A stretch of 64,000 nt of DNA, taken from positions 5,456,001 to 5,520,000 of the forward strand of contig OX377202.1 of the NCBI GenBank assembly GCA_947396885.1, written 5' to 3'. Made by a program: the position numbers and the translations under genes. Origin of the DNA: Heligmosomoides polygyrus polygyrus (Eukaryota > Nematoda > Chromadorea > Rhabditida > Heligmosomidae). The notes under the pieces are model-generated. The model had not been told where the DNA came from. It did not search any database and saw nothing but the letters and a program-made list of their open reading frames with translations. Shown one piece after another: positions 24,468 through 35,800 of this stretch. How positions within the stretch are numbered: the first letter of the stretch is position 1; each line of letters starts with the position of its first letter.

Positions 24468-25009
24468 CTGCGCAGTTCCTTCGGCATGCTCGTCCTGTTC
24501 TCCTTCATGTGACCCCTTGGATGGTTCTTGAGATCCCAGCGGACCTGTCGTTACTCCTTCAGTAGAACCTATGCCCGGTCTTGCTCCCTCAGTGGAACCA
24601 ATGCTCGGTCTTGCTCCCTCAGTGGATCCAATGCCCGGCCTTTCTGTAGGCACATCCGCATGGTGATCTGCACCTTCACTCGAGGACGCTCTTGCGACGT
24701 TTTCTCGAGAACTTGCAGACGGTCTGGATCTTGGCGAAGGCGATCCGTGTTCATCGCCTTGATCCGACGACATCTTGAATCCGATTGAGCGCCTGAAGTG
24801 TGAAGGTTATGAACTGTTGCAGACTAAGCAGACGCCACGTGAACATACCAGTCCTCCGACCTGCTATGCGGATTGGCAAATAATCCATACCGTGTGCGAT
24901 ACGAGCGCCAGCCTATCACCTCGAGATAGCGATATGTCACTGAGGGAGTGCTTTCGCACATCTCATTCATATCACGACTTCCTCCTTTCCTCGCTGGTGG
25001 TGCAGCATT
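24468..25009 (-). CDS. Candidate low-complexity protein, two putative exons
   Basis: Exons 25009-24920 (acceptor CCTTCGCAG, donor GAG|GTGATA, 30 codons) and 24773-24468 (acceptor ATTCAAG, donor CAG|GTGTGT, 102 codons) join in phase 0. Exon 2 opens with an ATG (MSSDQGDEHGSPSPRSRPS) and could itself be the start. It contains a tandem ten-residue repeat, about RPGIGSTEGA, three times (DNA period 30 bp). Ser/Gly/Glu-rich and hydrophilic. No upstream or downstream exons found, and no family recognised. Confidence 0.3.
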
Positions 25010-25094
25010 CTGCGAAGGAATCACGAGGACTATCATAGGGAAGGAAGGATATATGTTCGACAGTATCTGCAGGAATAAAATTAAATATTTGTAA

Positions 25095-25605
25095 AGGGAC
25101 AACCCAGTAACCTAGTTGGTTCAATCTCAAAGGTGTGACCTTATAACGACTTGGACGTCCTACTGCTCGTTCCCGGGCGCAAGTCCAGTTATAACGTGGC
25201 CCCCAGAGTCCTCTGGGAAGGCCAATCAGTAAAACAATCAATAAAACGAACAATAAGAGAAACAAAAACATAAAAACGTCCTACGCCTCAAAACGCCCCA
25301 GGCGTCCCTGGATTGCCTCTACGTCTCTGTCTCCCCACGTTGAATGAGTCGACGCGCATGCATTCGGTGCGCGGGAATTTAAAAATAGGGATAACGTCCG
25401 GAGCTGCTGGAGCTTCTTCATGCTTTTACAACTAATTTTTCTCACTATCCTAGCGACAGGACTTGCTATGTCTTGGGGAAGGCGTCAAGTAAGGTCGTTT
25501 CTATGTTATGTTGAATGTGTTCAGCCTAAAATAGGTGTGATTTACAAGTGATTATGGAGTGCCCTCCCCATTTATGATTGAACCATCTAGTCTATAACGA
25601 AATGA
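25095..25605. repeat. GGTTCAATCTCAAA inverted-repeat element, copy 2
   Basis: GTTGGTTCAATCTCAAAGGTG and TTATGATTGAACCATCTAG arms, with CACTCCATAATCACTTG near the right end as in copy 1. Confidence 0.6.
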
Positions 25606-26748
25606 TGGTTTACAATTTTTATATGCAGGATGGACTACTGAACGTATTTCGCCCACTCAAAAGCCAGATTCAGTGTCCTCCTCCCCATCCACTTATGGTT
25701 AGATCCGAATCTACCCCCCCCCCCTCATCCTAACGGCATGATCACTGCCCATTTGTCGTCCAAGGAGGAATAATGATGTCTTCCTTTTGAGCTACAAAAT
25801 TTTTTCAAAGAAAATCGTTATGCCGAATTCACTGAGATTTTCACGTCGAAGGTCGAACTGGACACTTTCCAAATCAACTTGGACATTCTGCTAAGCTCGC
25901 CCAAGACTTTTGTAATCAAAGTGAAACTCTTCCAGGTCGAAATGACTTTCAGACAGGTAAAATGCAGACTCAATAAGATGGCTTTAAAAATTTTGTTCAA
26001 AGAACATTTGATATAACTTTCTTTGAAGTTGTTTAGCTTACCTGCCCAATAAATACAATACTTCTACAGATTTTTTCTTTTAAGAGAAAAATTAAAATTT
26101 GTCTTTAAACGCAACAAAGGTGCAAACATACAGAACATTAAAAGATCATATTGCGCAATACAGTCAAAAAGTTTGCCGCAGCTTTCATTTGATTGATAGT
26201 GTAAATGGCACTTACACGAGCCATCAATGTAAGGATATATACGTTCTTTACAGCTGTTTTTGCTGTACCGTTTACAGAACCTGCTGAAACTACATGCAAG
26301 CAGAAATTTTGCCAACAGAATAAAAATCGTGAAGTTTCGGACGAGGGCATGGCACAATCTCTGTTTTGGCAACAAAAAAGGCCGCCTTCCTGCTCTCCAA
26401 AAAAAACCTCTATATCGTTGTTTTATTTTTCTCAAAAAATAAAATTTTTATAAAATTTCAAAACGTTATCTTATTGGGAACTAAATTAAAACCTCATGAG
26501 CCACCGGGGAGGTGTTATAATTATAATAACAAGGTTCGTCTTAAAGAAGGTGGCGGAACGAACCATAGAGTTTAATTTCCTGCTTCTGTTTTTTCATATT
26601 ACTCTAATTTATTCAAAGGAAGTTATACTAAAATTTTCCTTCCACCAAAAATTATTCGAACGTTTTTGGAGAGTCTCTAGTTTAATGTTGAAGAATCTCA
26701 TTTCTACTTGGAAAAGTTCGCTTTGATTTCAAAAGTCTTAGGTTTATG

Positions 26749-27604
26749 ACCACTATTGTACTTTACGGATTCCAGAGGACGATGAGAGGTCGAGGAAAAA
26801 ATTTGGCCAAAACTTCACCTACGCGGATTATTTGGGGTGCTGATGACGAATTTGACATCAGTTTTTGAAATTTGGGCCGATTACGGTAGGTTACGGTAGA
26901 TACTGGTGACTAAGGCTGTCGAGGTCATAATCACCGATTTCGCCCAAACTTCGCCCAGGGGGGTTATTTGGAGTGCTGATCACGAATCTGACATCCGTTT
27001 TTGAAATTTTGGCTGATTATGGTAGGTTACGCTAGGTACCGGTGACTAAAGGCCCCCGCAGACTTCTGCGGCGAGCGGCGGGCGAAATCGCTGAGCGGCG
27101 CCGCTGAGCGGCGACGGCGAACGGCGAAACCGCTGAGCGGCGCCGCCGAGCGACGCCGCCCAGCGGCTTGACTCATCATCAATGGGAGCGGTGACGGCGA
27201 GGTACTGTACTGTTTCTAGTCGGGACCGACTGGTGCTTAACAATAACGCGCCCCGATGACGATCGCGCGCCCGCATCGACCGTCTCCGCTCTGGATCCCG
27301 CCGCGAAAGGGCAGAGCGCAGAGCGCAGACAGACAGACGCTGGAGCGGCGCCGTTGGCGGCGCCGCTGGCGGCGAGCTCTGCGTCTCTGCCCTATGGTTA
27401 AGCATAGGGCAGCGGCGACGCCGCAAAAGTCTGCGGGGGCCTTAAGGTAATCGTCACCGATTTCGCCGAAACTCCAGTGTAAAACAAAAAACGGATGTAG
27501 GATTCGTGATCAGCACCCCAAATAACCCCGATGGGCGAAGTTTGGGCGATAATTTTTTCCAACCTCTCCTCGTCCTCTGGAGTCCGTAAAGTACAATAGT
27601 GCCG
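26749..27604. mobile_element. TIR element with 8-bp duplication, middle level of the nest
   Basis: Arms of >100 bp start ACCACTATTGTACTTTACGG and include CCAGAGGACGATGAGAGGTC and TTATTTGGGGTGCTGATGAC. Target duplication GGTTTATG (26741-26748, 27605-27612). Related to 45336-46285 and to partial copies at 61260-61860. Holds the hairpin 27050-27442. Confidence 0.78.
27050..27442. mobile_element. CCGCAGACTTCTGCGG-type hairpin MITE, innermost level
   Basis: 393 bp, GC-rich, arms AGGCCCCCGCAGACTTCTGC and AAAAGTCTGCGGGGGCCT, TAA duplicated (27047-27049, 27443-27445). The long minus frame across it is a palindrome artefact. Confidence 0.82.
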
Positions 27605-27842
27605 GGTTTATGCTTAGAAGAGTGTCCAATTTGATTTGAAAAGTATCTGATTCGGCGTGAAAATTGTATATGTCCTTTTACTTCCATCCACCTCAGCCAA
27701 AAGACTTGAAAAAAGTGTTCATTGAGTTGGAGATAATCTGTCTTAAAGATCCCCGCTTCAGTAAGGTTTCGAAAGTACTAAAGTCCATGTTCTCCGGTTC
27801 ACTTCTCGGCAGGCTGAAAAGTATCTAATTCGACGTCAAAAT

Positions 27843-28455
27843 GGTATGTAGATACGGTACTTGCGGTGGCCATCTGATATAGAAGTCAGTGTTTTGCGTT
27901 TTCCAGATGAGTCTGCCACCAATTAACTGACCCGAGCGGATGGAAGGTTTGGTTGACCTGGGCGGGAAACCCGAATCAAGAACCTAGTGTCGGGTGCACG
28001 TGACAGCCAGGGGCTCTCACATTACCGTGCATCTACGCCACAGCAACCATATTTATGGGACATGTACCCAAGCAAGAATACCATTGAATGTGGTGAATAT
28101 CTGAAGGCGTATTAGAGATACGGCCGCTTTACCGTAATGGGTTATGGCCATTGATTCGGGTTTCCGCCCAGGGACCGGATTCATCAACGACTTACCCGTG
28201 GATATAGGGGGTAGAGATACCCACGATGAAGCCTGCGTCTCCGACTCTTACCTTATATCTATCTGACTCTTATCTTATCTCTACCCCCTATTCCTCGCAT
28301 ACCCACGGGTTTAATTGTTGATGAATCCGGCCCCAGGTCGACCAAACCTTTCATCCGCTCCGGGTCAGTTAATTGGTGGCAGACTCACCTGGAAAACGCA
28401 AAACACTGACTTGTCCATCAGGCGGCCACCGCAAGTACGTATCTACCTATATACC
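27843..28455. repeat. Inverted pair of SINE-like repeats, right arm split by a MITE
   Basis: Left arm (minus) and right arm (plus) share TTCATCCGCTCCGGGTCAGT-type sequence, AACACTGACTT, and GCGGCCACCGCAAGTA. The same core (CTTCCATCCCTCCGGGGTCG) is seen at 30480-30500 and 33060-33080. The CCAGG MITE 28173-28332 lies in the right arm. Confidence 0.65.
28173..28332. mobile_element. CCAGG-target hairpin MITE inside a SINE arm
   Basis: 160 bp, ends GACCGGATTCATCAACGACT and GTTGATGAATCCGGCC, duplication CCAGG (28168-28172, 28333-28337). The sister arm of the host repeat at ~27950-27985 gives the empty site with a single CCAGG. Confidence 0.85.
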
Positions 28456-28500
28456 CGCTACGAACAGTGTGACTGGGCCGCAATCAGAGATGGCGTTTAA

Positions 28501-28665
28501 GGGGCTGTTCATACTTCGTGACAAGAGCGACTCGTCACCCGTGCAAAACATGCAAATCGATTAAAAGCGAGCGTGCGCCACCGGAAAGTGTTCATACTTC
28601 AGCGCCGGCGCTGTCGCTCCAGTCGCTTTTGTCGCTCTAGTCGCTGCTGTCGTCTGTTCATAGCG
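28501..28665. mobile_element. GGGCCTGTTCATA hairpin MITE
   Basis: Same family as 46680-46852 and 50898-51077: GGGGCTGTTCATACTTCGTG at the left, GTCGCTCTAGTCGCTGCTGTC then GTTCATAGCGCC at the right. Preceded by TAA. Confidence 0.7.
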
Positions 28666-28869
28666 CCTGCACGCCACGGCATGCTTTGGGGCCGTATGCT
28701 ATTCTCTCCCCAACCGTCCCGGCCGGGTATGAGGCAGTCTCCGCCCACACCCCGGTATGCACATCATGCGCCAGCGATTTTTCGCGCCGTCCCCGTCCCC
28801 GAGTGGGGCGAGAATAGCATACAGCCCTTGGTGACCCCCTCTCCCCCGCCCATCGGGGAGACTGGGGGA

Positions 28870-29120
28870 TGGTCAGGAGGTACACCCGCCCCCCGCTGGG
28901 GGCGTGCGATTTTCCTCTCATCCCCCTTACTCACCCACCCCAACCCTTAGGCTTCACCAAGAGTCAAACGGTTGCCTTAAGAAACCTTTGACACGCAGAA
29001 CAAAAGTTCCCGGTCCGCGGAACAGCGGCGTACCACCTGAAGCCACGCTCCCCAGCGGGGAGCGGGTGTACCTCCTGTCGCGCTGCCGGGGAGACTGTGC
29101 GAATGGGTGCTGGGAGGAGG
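28870..29120. repeat. GTACACCCGCCCC...GGGGCGGGTGTAC palindromic repeat, copy 2
   Basis: AGGAGGTACACCCGCCCCCC and GGGAGCGGGTGTACCTCCTG pair as long inverted arms; matches 12030-12300 between them. Confidence 0.65.
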
Positions 29121-29813
29121 CGGAGTCTCTGCGTCTCTCACCAGCGCGCGCTATTTCGCAAGGCCTTAAGCAATTCCAACTTAATATGGCGGGCTTGTAG
29201 AGCATTTCCGCAAAAAACGACTATGATATTCGTTCTTCCCATGGCAGATTACCCCTAATCGACCTATTTTGAACACGATTAAGTGGGGTACCATAAGTAC
29301 AATAGTACCGTGCGTTCTTCCCTCGTCCTTCTGGCGTGTCCACCTCCCCCTCCCCCTCCCCCGGGATATTCTTCGAGTCTAGCTGGCTGCCTCACGTTGT
29401 ACATTATGCTGCATGTGTTTCCATTTAAACTATTATTTAAATGTGTGAATAAGGAGGACACCCCTCCCCTTCCTTCCCGTATTGGGATTGCACCACAAAT
29501 TCTGCTCGGCCTTTATGAACAGTTGGTTAGCTCGCCCATCCGATCCAATTTCTGGTATGGGATTCTTCAAGAAGCTTGTTGGTTTTCCCTCTACTGATCC
29601 AGGTACTGTAGCCAGAGCAAATGTCCGTAATCGCGGCGCTCGCACATTTTAGTCGTGTCAGACTGTATTTTTCAAAATTTCAACTATTCCTGCATTGTTT
29701 CGTGTCTTATGTCTCACATGGCTTTGAAATGAGCGCAAGTTGGTCCATATATTAGTACTTTCAGGGTAAACTGTGCTGAATAGATGGAGGAGTGATTTCT
29801 CAAGAGTTTGAAG

Positions 29814-32800
29814 ATGAACAGATCGGTGACGTTGTTGACACGAAAGTTTGCTCAGTGTGGAATCAGCCGAAATGTACATAGTAAGTTCTTCTCTCCATCT
29901 ATTTTATGTATTATTATCTGCCCTTGAAAAAAGTGAGTAATTTCAGACTTCCACGGGCCCACTTCGTCGGGTGTGTACGTTCCTCCGCTCAGAAACGAAA
30001 GATTAATTCCGATTCCTGGTCTGTTTTGGCACTTTTTCCGAGTAAATTTATACAAAGAGGCCTCTTCGCGTTTAGAATCATCTGGAAATTCCAATGTTGG
30101 AGGAGGAAACTTACCTAAGGGACCGATCAGCTTACCAGCACTGGAGAACTGTCGACGGGTTCGTCTGAAGAGATTGAAGCGCTTCTCTCTTCTCGTTCTT
30201 TGGAGTAGTTCTGCTTCCTTCAGGTTTATACGTTTCCTACTCCCGATAAATTACGAATAGAGGCTCCACCTCCTTTCCTACAACAACTCATTGAGAAGAT
30301 GGATCCCGAATCAGTGAAGGTAGTCCTTTCCGATTTCGAGGTTTTCTACATTTCTTGGGAATTTATCCACATATTTTGATGTGTTGGTCGCACGGTAGCG
30401 CAGCCTGACATGACGGCAGTTGTCGCCCGCATCCGATTCCAGGGTATTGGTTCGGATTTCCCGCCCAGGCCAACCAAGCCTTCCATCCCTTTGGGGTCGG
30501 TGAATTGGATTTCTGGCTGGCAATCGCAATCCATTCTATAGAATATACAACAGAGACCTTTTTTTCTAGTCAAAAGTGATACAAAACCACAAAAAAATTG
30601 CCACAAAAGATATAGTAAAGTTGGTTTTTGAAAAAGTAGCGAAAGCGATTTCCTCCATGATTTACAAAAAGTGAAAAAAAAATTTCAAAGCGATCTCTTA
30701 GTTTTATCGTAGCATTGAAAAGCCTTTATAAGTTCAAACAAACGTCGTTTATTTTGCTTAAAACTTGCTTGTAGTTTATTTATTTATTTATTCATAACGT
30801 GTCATGCAGCACAGGTGGATAAAAAGAAGAAGGAAATGAAATGACATCTGGGGGCAGATTCACCAACGACTTACAGTGATTTAACGGAGAAAACACAGCC
30901 GAAATCCCTGATAGCGCGGCTTATCAAGCGATATGGTGAAGCATTTCAGCCGCGCTATCAGGGATTTCGGATGTATTTTCTCCGTTAAATTGCTGTAAGT
31001 CGTTGATGAATCTGGCCCCTGGATGCATCCAGCATAAGAAATGAATGGCCGCCAAAGAAATTACAACACTAATTAGCAAATTTACTAGCAATAGCGGCAT
31101 CTGTGTGGCATTTTCGGATTCACCAAGCAAGCTGTTGAGCTAACTAAGGTTCCTGCAGTTACTGTTGTTGGTGAAGAACTGAGAATGATGCTTGATGCTG
31201 GAAGTTCATTCCAAGCTTTAATAACGCGAGCGCACATGGATTCCTGAAACATTTTTAGATGCGGATAGTGTACTGTACCGTACCGAGAGTCAAGAGCAGT
31301 GAGCAAAAACATGTTTATTCGGTAAATGTTGTGAGAGGAGTCATTGTATGGAGGTCGATGAGGACGGCTCAGAATTCTGGGAACTCCTCAGCGTTGCCGT
31401 GAAATTTGGGCAGTGTGGCTTGAGGAGGCTTGATCGCACGATAGTCGATAGCTCGACTTGACGAAGCTGTACGCTACACGCGATAGAATGGAAGCCAAAT
31501 TAGGCTACGCAACCCCAATATCGCAAAGAACAGACAGAGTTGATCTGGAAGGCACACAAACTTCCAGTATTCCAAACAATTCGGACGGACGTAGAGAACC
31601 CAATGGCGAAGCGATGAGCACAGAAATCCCAAACAATCCTGGGCTCGCAAATCGACAAACCAGAGCTCAAGGTAATTGGCGTCTTATAGAAATGTAGCAC
31701 CATTATCTTCAGGTTTTTGCCTGAGCTTTCGTAGGTAAACGGTCAGTGAACTCTTTTCAGCCAATAGTGAACTGATCTAGGTAATTTCGGATGTAACTGG
31801 ACATAACTGTGGTGTAACTGTGTCTTCTTGTCAAGGCGAACATCCACTAAACGACTATAAGGTGACCCACTTCCTCGGGTCTTGAGCCTATTTGCGCCGT
31901 TGCTTCGGCGCAAATAGCGGGATTCTATCCTCATGGAGTTTGTACACACAAAACGGTTTCGAGAAGAACCTGGAAAGGAGGGGTACTCCAGTGACTGCCT
32001 GATCAAATTTTAGCTCTAATTCATTGCTGAAAGCAGGTTTATTTTGCCTTGCTCTCATTGTTGGTAGTGAATTGTTTATGGTATATTGTAGTATGCTGCA
32101 TTGCGTTCGTCGAACTTTAGTTGTCCACCTGTCGAAGTAGGAACAAAAACCTTCTTCAAACGTTATTTTATTCTTCCAGGCTCTGAAGAAGGCGGTTACG
32201 CCGAAACGTTAACCGGAATAAAGGATCTACACCAATCTTTGTTCGCCAGTTGCATCACTTGGGTATTCATACTGATCAAAAATCTTTTCTTCATCCTTTT
32301 TGTTCGCTTGAAATAATAGTTCGCAGCTGGTTGCATGTTAACGAAGCTTAACGATTTACCGGAAATTTAACGAAAATTTTCCGTTAAAAAATTTTACGCC
32401 CAGAACTTTGTGTGCACCCCTGATTCGAATAGTACAAATATTCGATATTTCTAGAATTTCGAATATTCGTTCGAATTCGAACGTTGAAAGGGAACATATT
32501 CGAAAATCGAATATTTCAACTTTTTCGAAAATCGAATTTGCTCTACTATTCGATTATTCGAATCTATGGAAAGTGGGGATTATTGATTTCGATCATTCGA
32601 AGAAATTGGTACGCGAATAAACTCGTTCGTTCATTCGCTCGAAAAATTTCGTCGTCGAATAAATTCGTTCATTCATTCCTTCGAAATCGTCCAACAAAAT
32701 TTCACAAAAGCACAACTATAGAATCTATCAGGTCAAGTGATAATTGTATAGTCTTGCCCATGTTCAACACACACCATTCACCCTTAATTTCACTTACACA

Positions 32801-35800
32801 TTTTGACTCTAAGCAGCTGGTGGTCATCTTATAACTATTCCAAGTACAACTTGTTGATCGAACAAGGAGTGTATATCATCAGCAAGGACATTTCAATAAA
32901 ACGGAATTTTGTTCTTAATTACCCTGGTTTCTTTCTTCGCTTGCAAGTTGGTGTGTATCGCTTGTACTTGTATTCAGCGTGGTAGTTTAGTAAGAGACGC
33001 ATGCTGTCGTGTGACCCGATTGCGAGATCTTGGTTCGGATTACCCCAGGACAATCAAACCTTCCATCCCTCCGGGGTCGATGAATTGATATCGAAATTAT
33101 TTGGGCTGATAAAACATTTATTAGATCGTTACCTAAGTTCTGTCGTTTTTTGACCTCTAACTTCAAATGTAAATATCTTAGCCCAAACATAACGTTATTT
33201 AGTTGAAATACAATATACACATCCTTGCCAACGAGATACTAGTTGATTTATTTTAGTAGCGTAGAACTCCGGAGATGTAGAAGCGATGAATTCTTCGAGA
33301 GCATATTCTGCATCATGTCGGTTCCTGAAGTATTTTCCGCGAAGGAAGCCGTCGGGATGTTAGAAAAAAATGGTAGTCTGTAGACGATAGGTCGGGCGAA
33401 TACGGAGGATGGTCGAGTGTTTCGTATCCAAAAGAAGGGAGCTTCTGCCTAGTGATCATCGATACGTGCAGCCTAGCGTTGTCGCGCAAAAGTATCGGTC
33501 CCCTTCTGTAGATCAGCGCTGGGTAGATTTGCTGGAGCTTCTTGTGCAGTTCGTCCAGCTTCTGACAGTACTTTTCCGCCGTGATTGTTTCACCAGGTTC
33601 GAGAACGCTATAGTGGATTAAACCGGTGGCACACCACCAAACGGTCACCATCACCTTTTCCTGGTGCATACTCGGCTTTGGACAGTGCTTAGGTGCTTCG
33701 TCAATATCCAACCATGGAGCACTTCGTCGCCGATTTTCGTAGACAATTCATTTTTTGTCACAAGTCACAAATCGCTCAAGAAACGGGTCGTTTTTATTGC
33801 GTAGAAGGAGCGCTGATGATACTTACAAACGGCGAGCTCGAAGGGCGAATCTGCTCTCGAAGAATTTATGCCTTCCAGATCTCCGTAGTTCTATGCTACT
33901 GAAATAAATAAACTAATATCTCGTTGGCAAGGATGTGTAGATTGTAACTATTCTTATTTCGTCTATTAAAGTTATGTTTGAGCCGAGATACGTACATTTG
34001 AAGTTAGAGGTAAAAAAACGACAGAACTTTTCCTTTGGTACACTTGTAAATCTTTATGTGCACATCGGCACGTCGGCTAATCACTGCAAATAGATTTGTA
34101 GGCTAAATGCACATTTGAATTGCCTTGACGATATCGATAGACGTGGAATGCATGGCGCGATCCACAAAGGGATTGACTAGCGCCAATCTTTCTCCCTCAC
34201 TTACTTTTGAGACAGAAATTTTATGAGGTTGCGTGCCCCTTTCTACCATTCTCGACGTCAGGAATGAGCGACGGCGGTTAGAAACAGATGAGATAGATAC
34301 GTATATGTCAAGACTTCAGTTAGATTGCTGGCGTCTCAAAAGATGTTCTCACTCGAAGCGACCATGGAATTCGGTGCATCTTCAGTACCGTTCGGAAGTT
34401 TATTTTTTTTAGCGCGAAAAAGCGAAAATCTTTTGGGTTGTCATAAATTGATATTGTGCTATGAATTCTGTTAGTATATCTATTCACCACAGACGCAGTG
34501 CAGGGAAGGACCCTTCTCTCTAAGCTGGCACCAAACTTCCTTATACTTATTTCAGTCAGTGTGCCGATGAAATGAAGCTGTTTTATTGCAAAGGCATGAG
34601 GCAGAAATTTTGATTTTTTGTTTTGTTCTATTTTTTGTTCTGTTTTTGTTCTATTGTTCTATAGAAAATTTTTTGTTCTATTTTCAGTGTAGTGACCTTC
34701 TTTACAGTAGCTATGGAATCAAGCTTTCACTGGACACTTGTATATTTCTTGTTTGAAGGCTCCTGTCGAAGCTCCTCCTCGAACGTCTCCTGTTGCTATT
34801 CATCTGGCTCCACGGCTGCTCACTATAAGGCGAAAGAAGATGAAGAAGCACAAGCGAAGAAAGCGCTATGATAGGGATTTCTTCAAGTACCAGAAGTACC
34901 ACAAAGAGAAGAAGCTAAGGGTTAGTGACCAATTTGGCTCTTTTATTGTGCATTACACGATCATGCCTGTGTGCTGTTATATCGGAGGTTGAAGAATGTT
35001 CGGTGCAGCTACCCCAGGTGAATGGCGGCAGAACCCCTCCATTAAAGTTGCTCGAAAACTTTGTCGCGATGGAGCGGCTACTTGCGTTAGAGCAAATCCT
35101 GAGAAGGTAGTCTTGGGGTAAAGCATCCTGAAACTGGGATGGAACTAAAATCTCCTCCCCTTCTACTCGAACGAGCTTCCACTCTTTTTTTTGTCGAAAA
35201 TATCGGAGCGGAGGGATAGGTGGTAAACTCTGGCAAGCGTTTATCGTACAGAAGAGCCTCTTTAAATGGTTTAGTTCTTGACAAACTTTAGAAATAGACA
35301 ACTGCTTCATCTGCGGTGGATTAGTAGCCCAGTTTCTAGTCGGGTCGATTCCGCATTCAGCGTGGAAGGATCTCAGGCGTATATTTGAAGTTGAAAAATT
35401 GAAATTGAAATTCAGGTAATTTGAAGTTCAGGTAGTTGAAAAGCTTATGTTCTCATTGTAAAGTCTTTGAACCTACCGAGTTGGGGACTCTAAAACCTCA
35501 CTATGGAAATGCATAGTCGCCCAAGGCAATACCTTCCAAGAAACGACGAACCATGAAAACCCCGAATGTATGAATAAAGTGCAGCCGTACTGTAGCCGGA
35601 GCAGTTGAACACCTGACTCCTAGCCCATAGAAGTGGAAATTTGACGCATTTTATGCGTATTCTATGTTTGGAACTTATTGTGAGTCCGAGATTCCGGAGT
35701 GAAGTTTCAGGACCTCTAAATCGGTAGGTTTAAGGACTTTGCGAAAAGGAATTATATCTATCATTTGAGAAAGATCCCACAGTGGTATCCGTTTTTTCCC

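Larger units (their letters stand above)
25835..27666. mobile_element. Outer fold-back element of a three-level nest
   Basis: Arms of ~200 bp: ATTTTCACGTCGAAGGTCGA ... AGACTTTTGTAATCAAAG (25835-26035) against the mirrored right arm at 26595-26748 plus 27613-27666. The right arm is split by the insertion 26749-27604. The core (26040-26595) is AT-rich with one 123-codon minus frame that I do not recognise. Confidence 0.72.

Noticed and set aside
26064..26435. 123-codon minus-strand frame in the core of a fold-back element
   Set aside because: No motif, biased AT-rich codons, no splice sites; may be a relic but cannot be supported as a gene.
34915..35310. 131-codon minus-strand frame across mS38 exon 4/intron 4
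   Set aside because: Overlaps a supported exon antisense; no recognisable protein.
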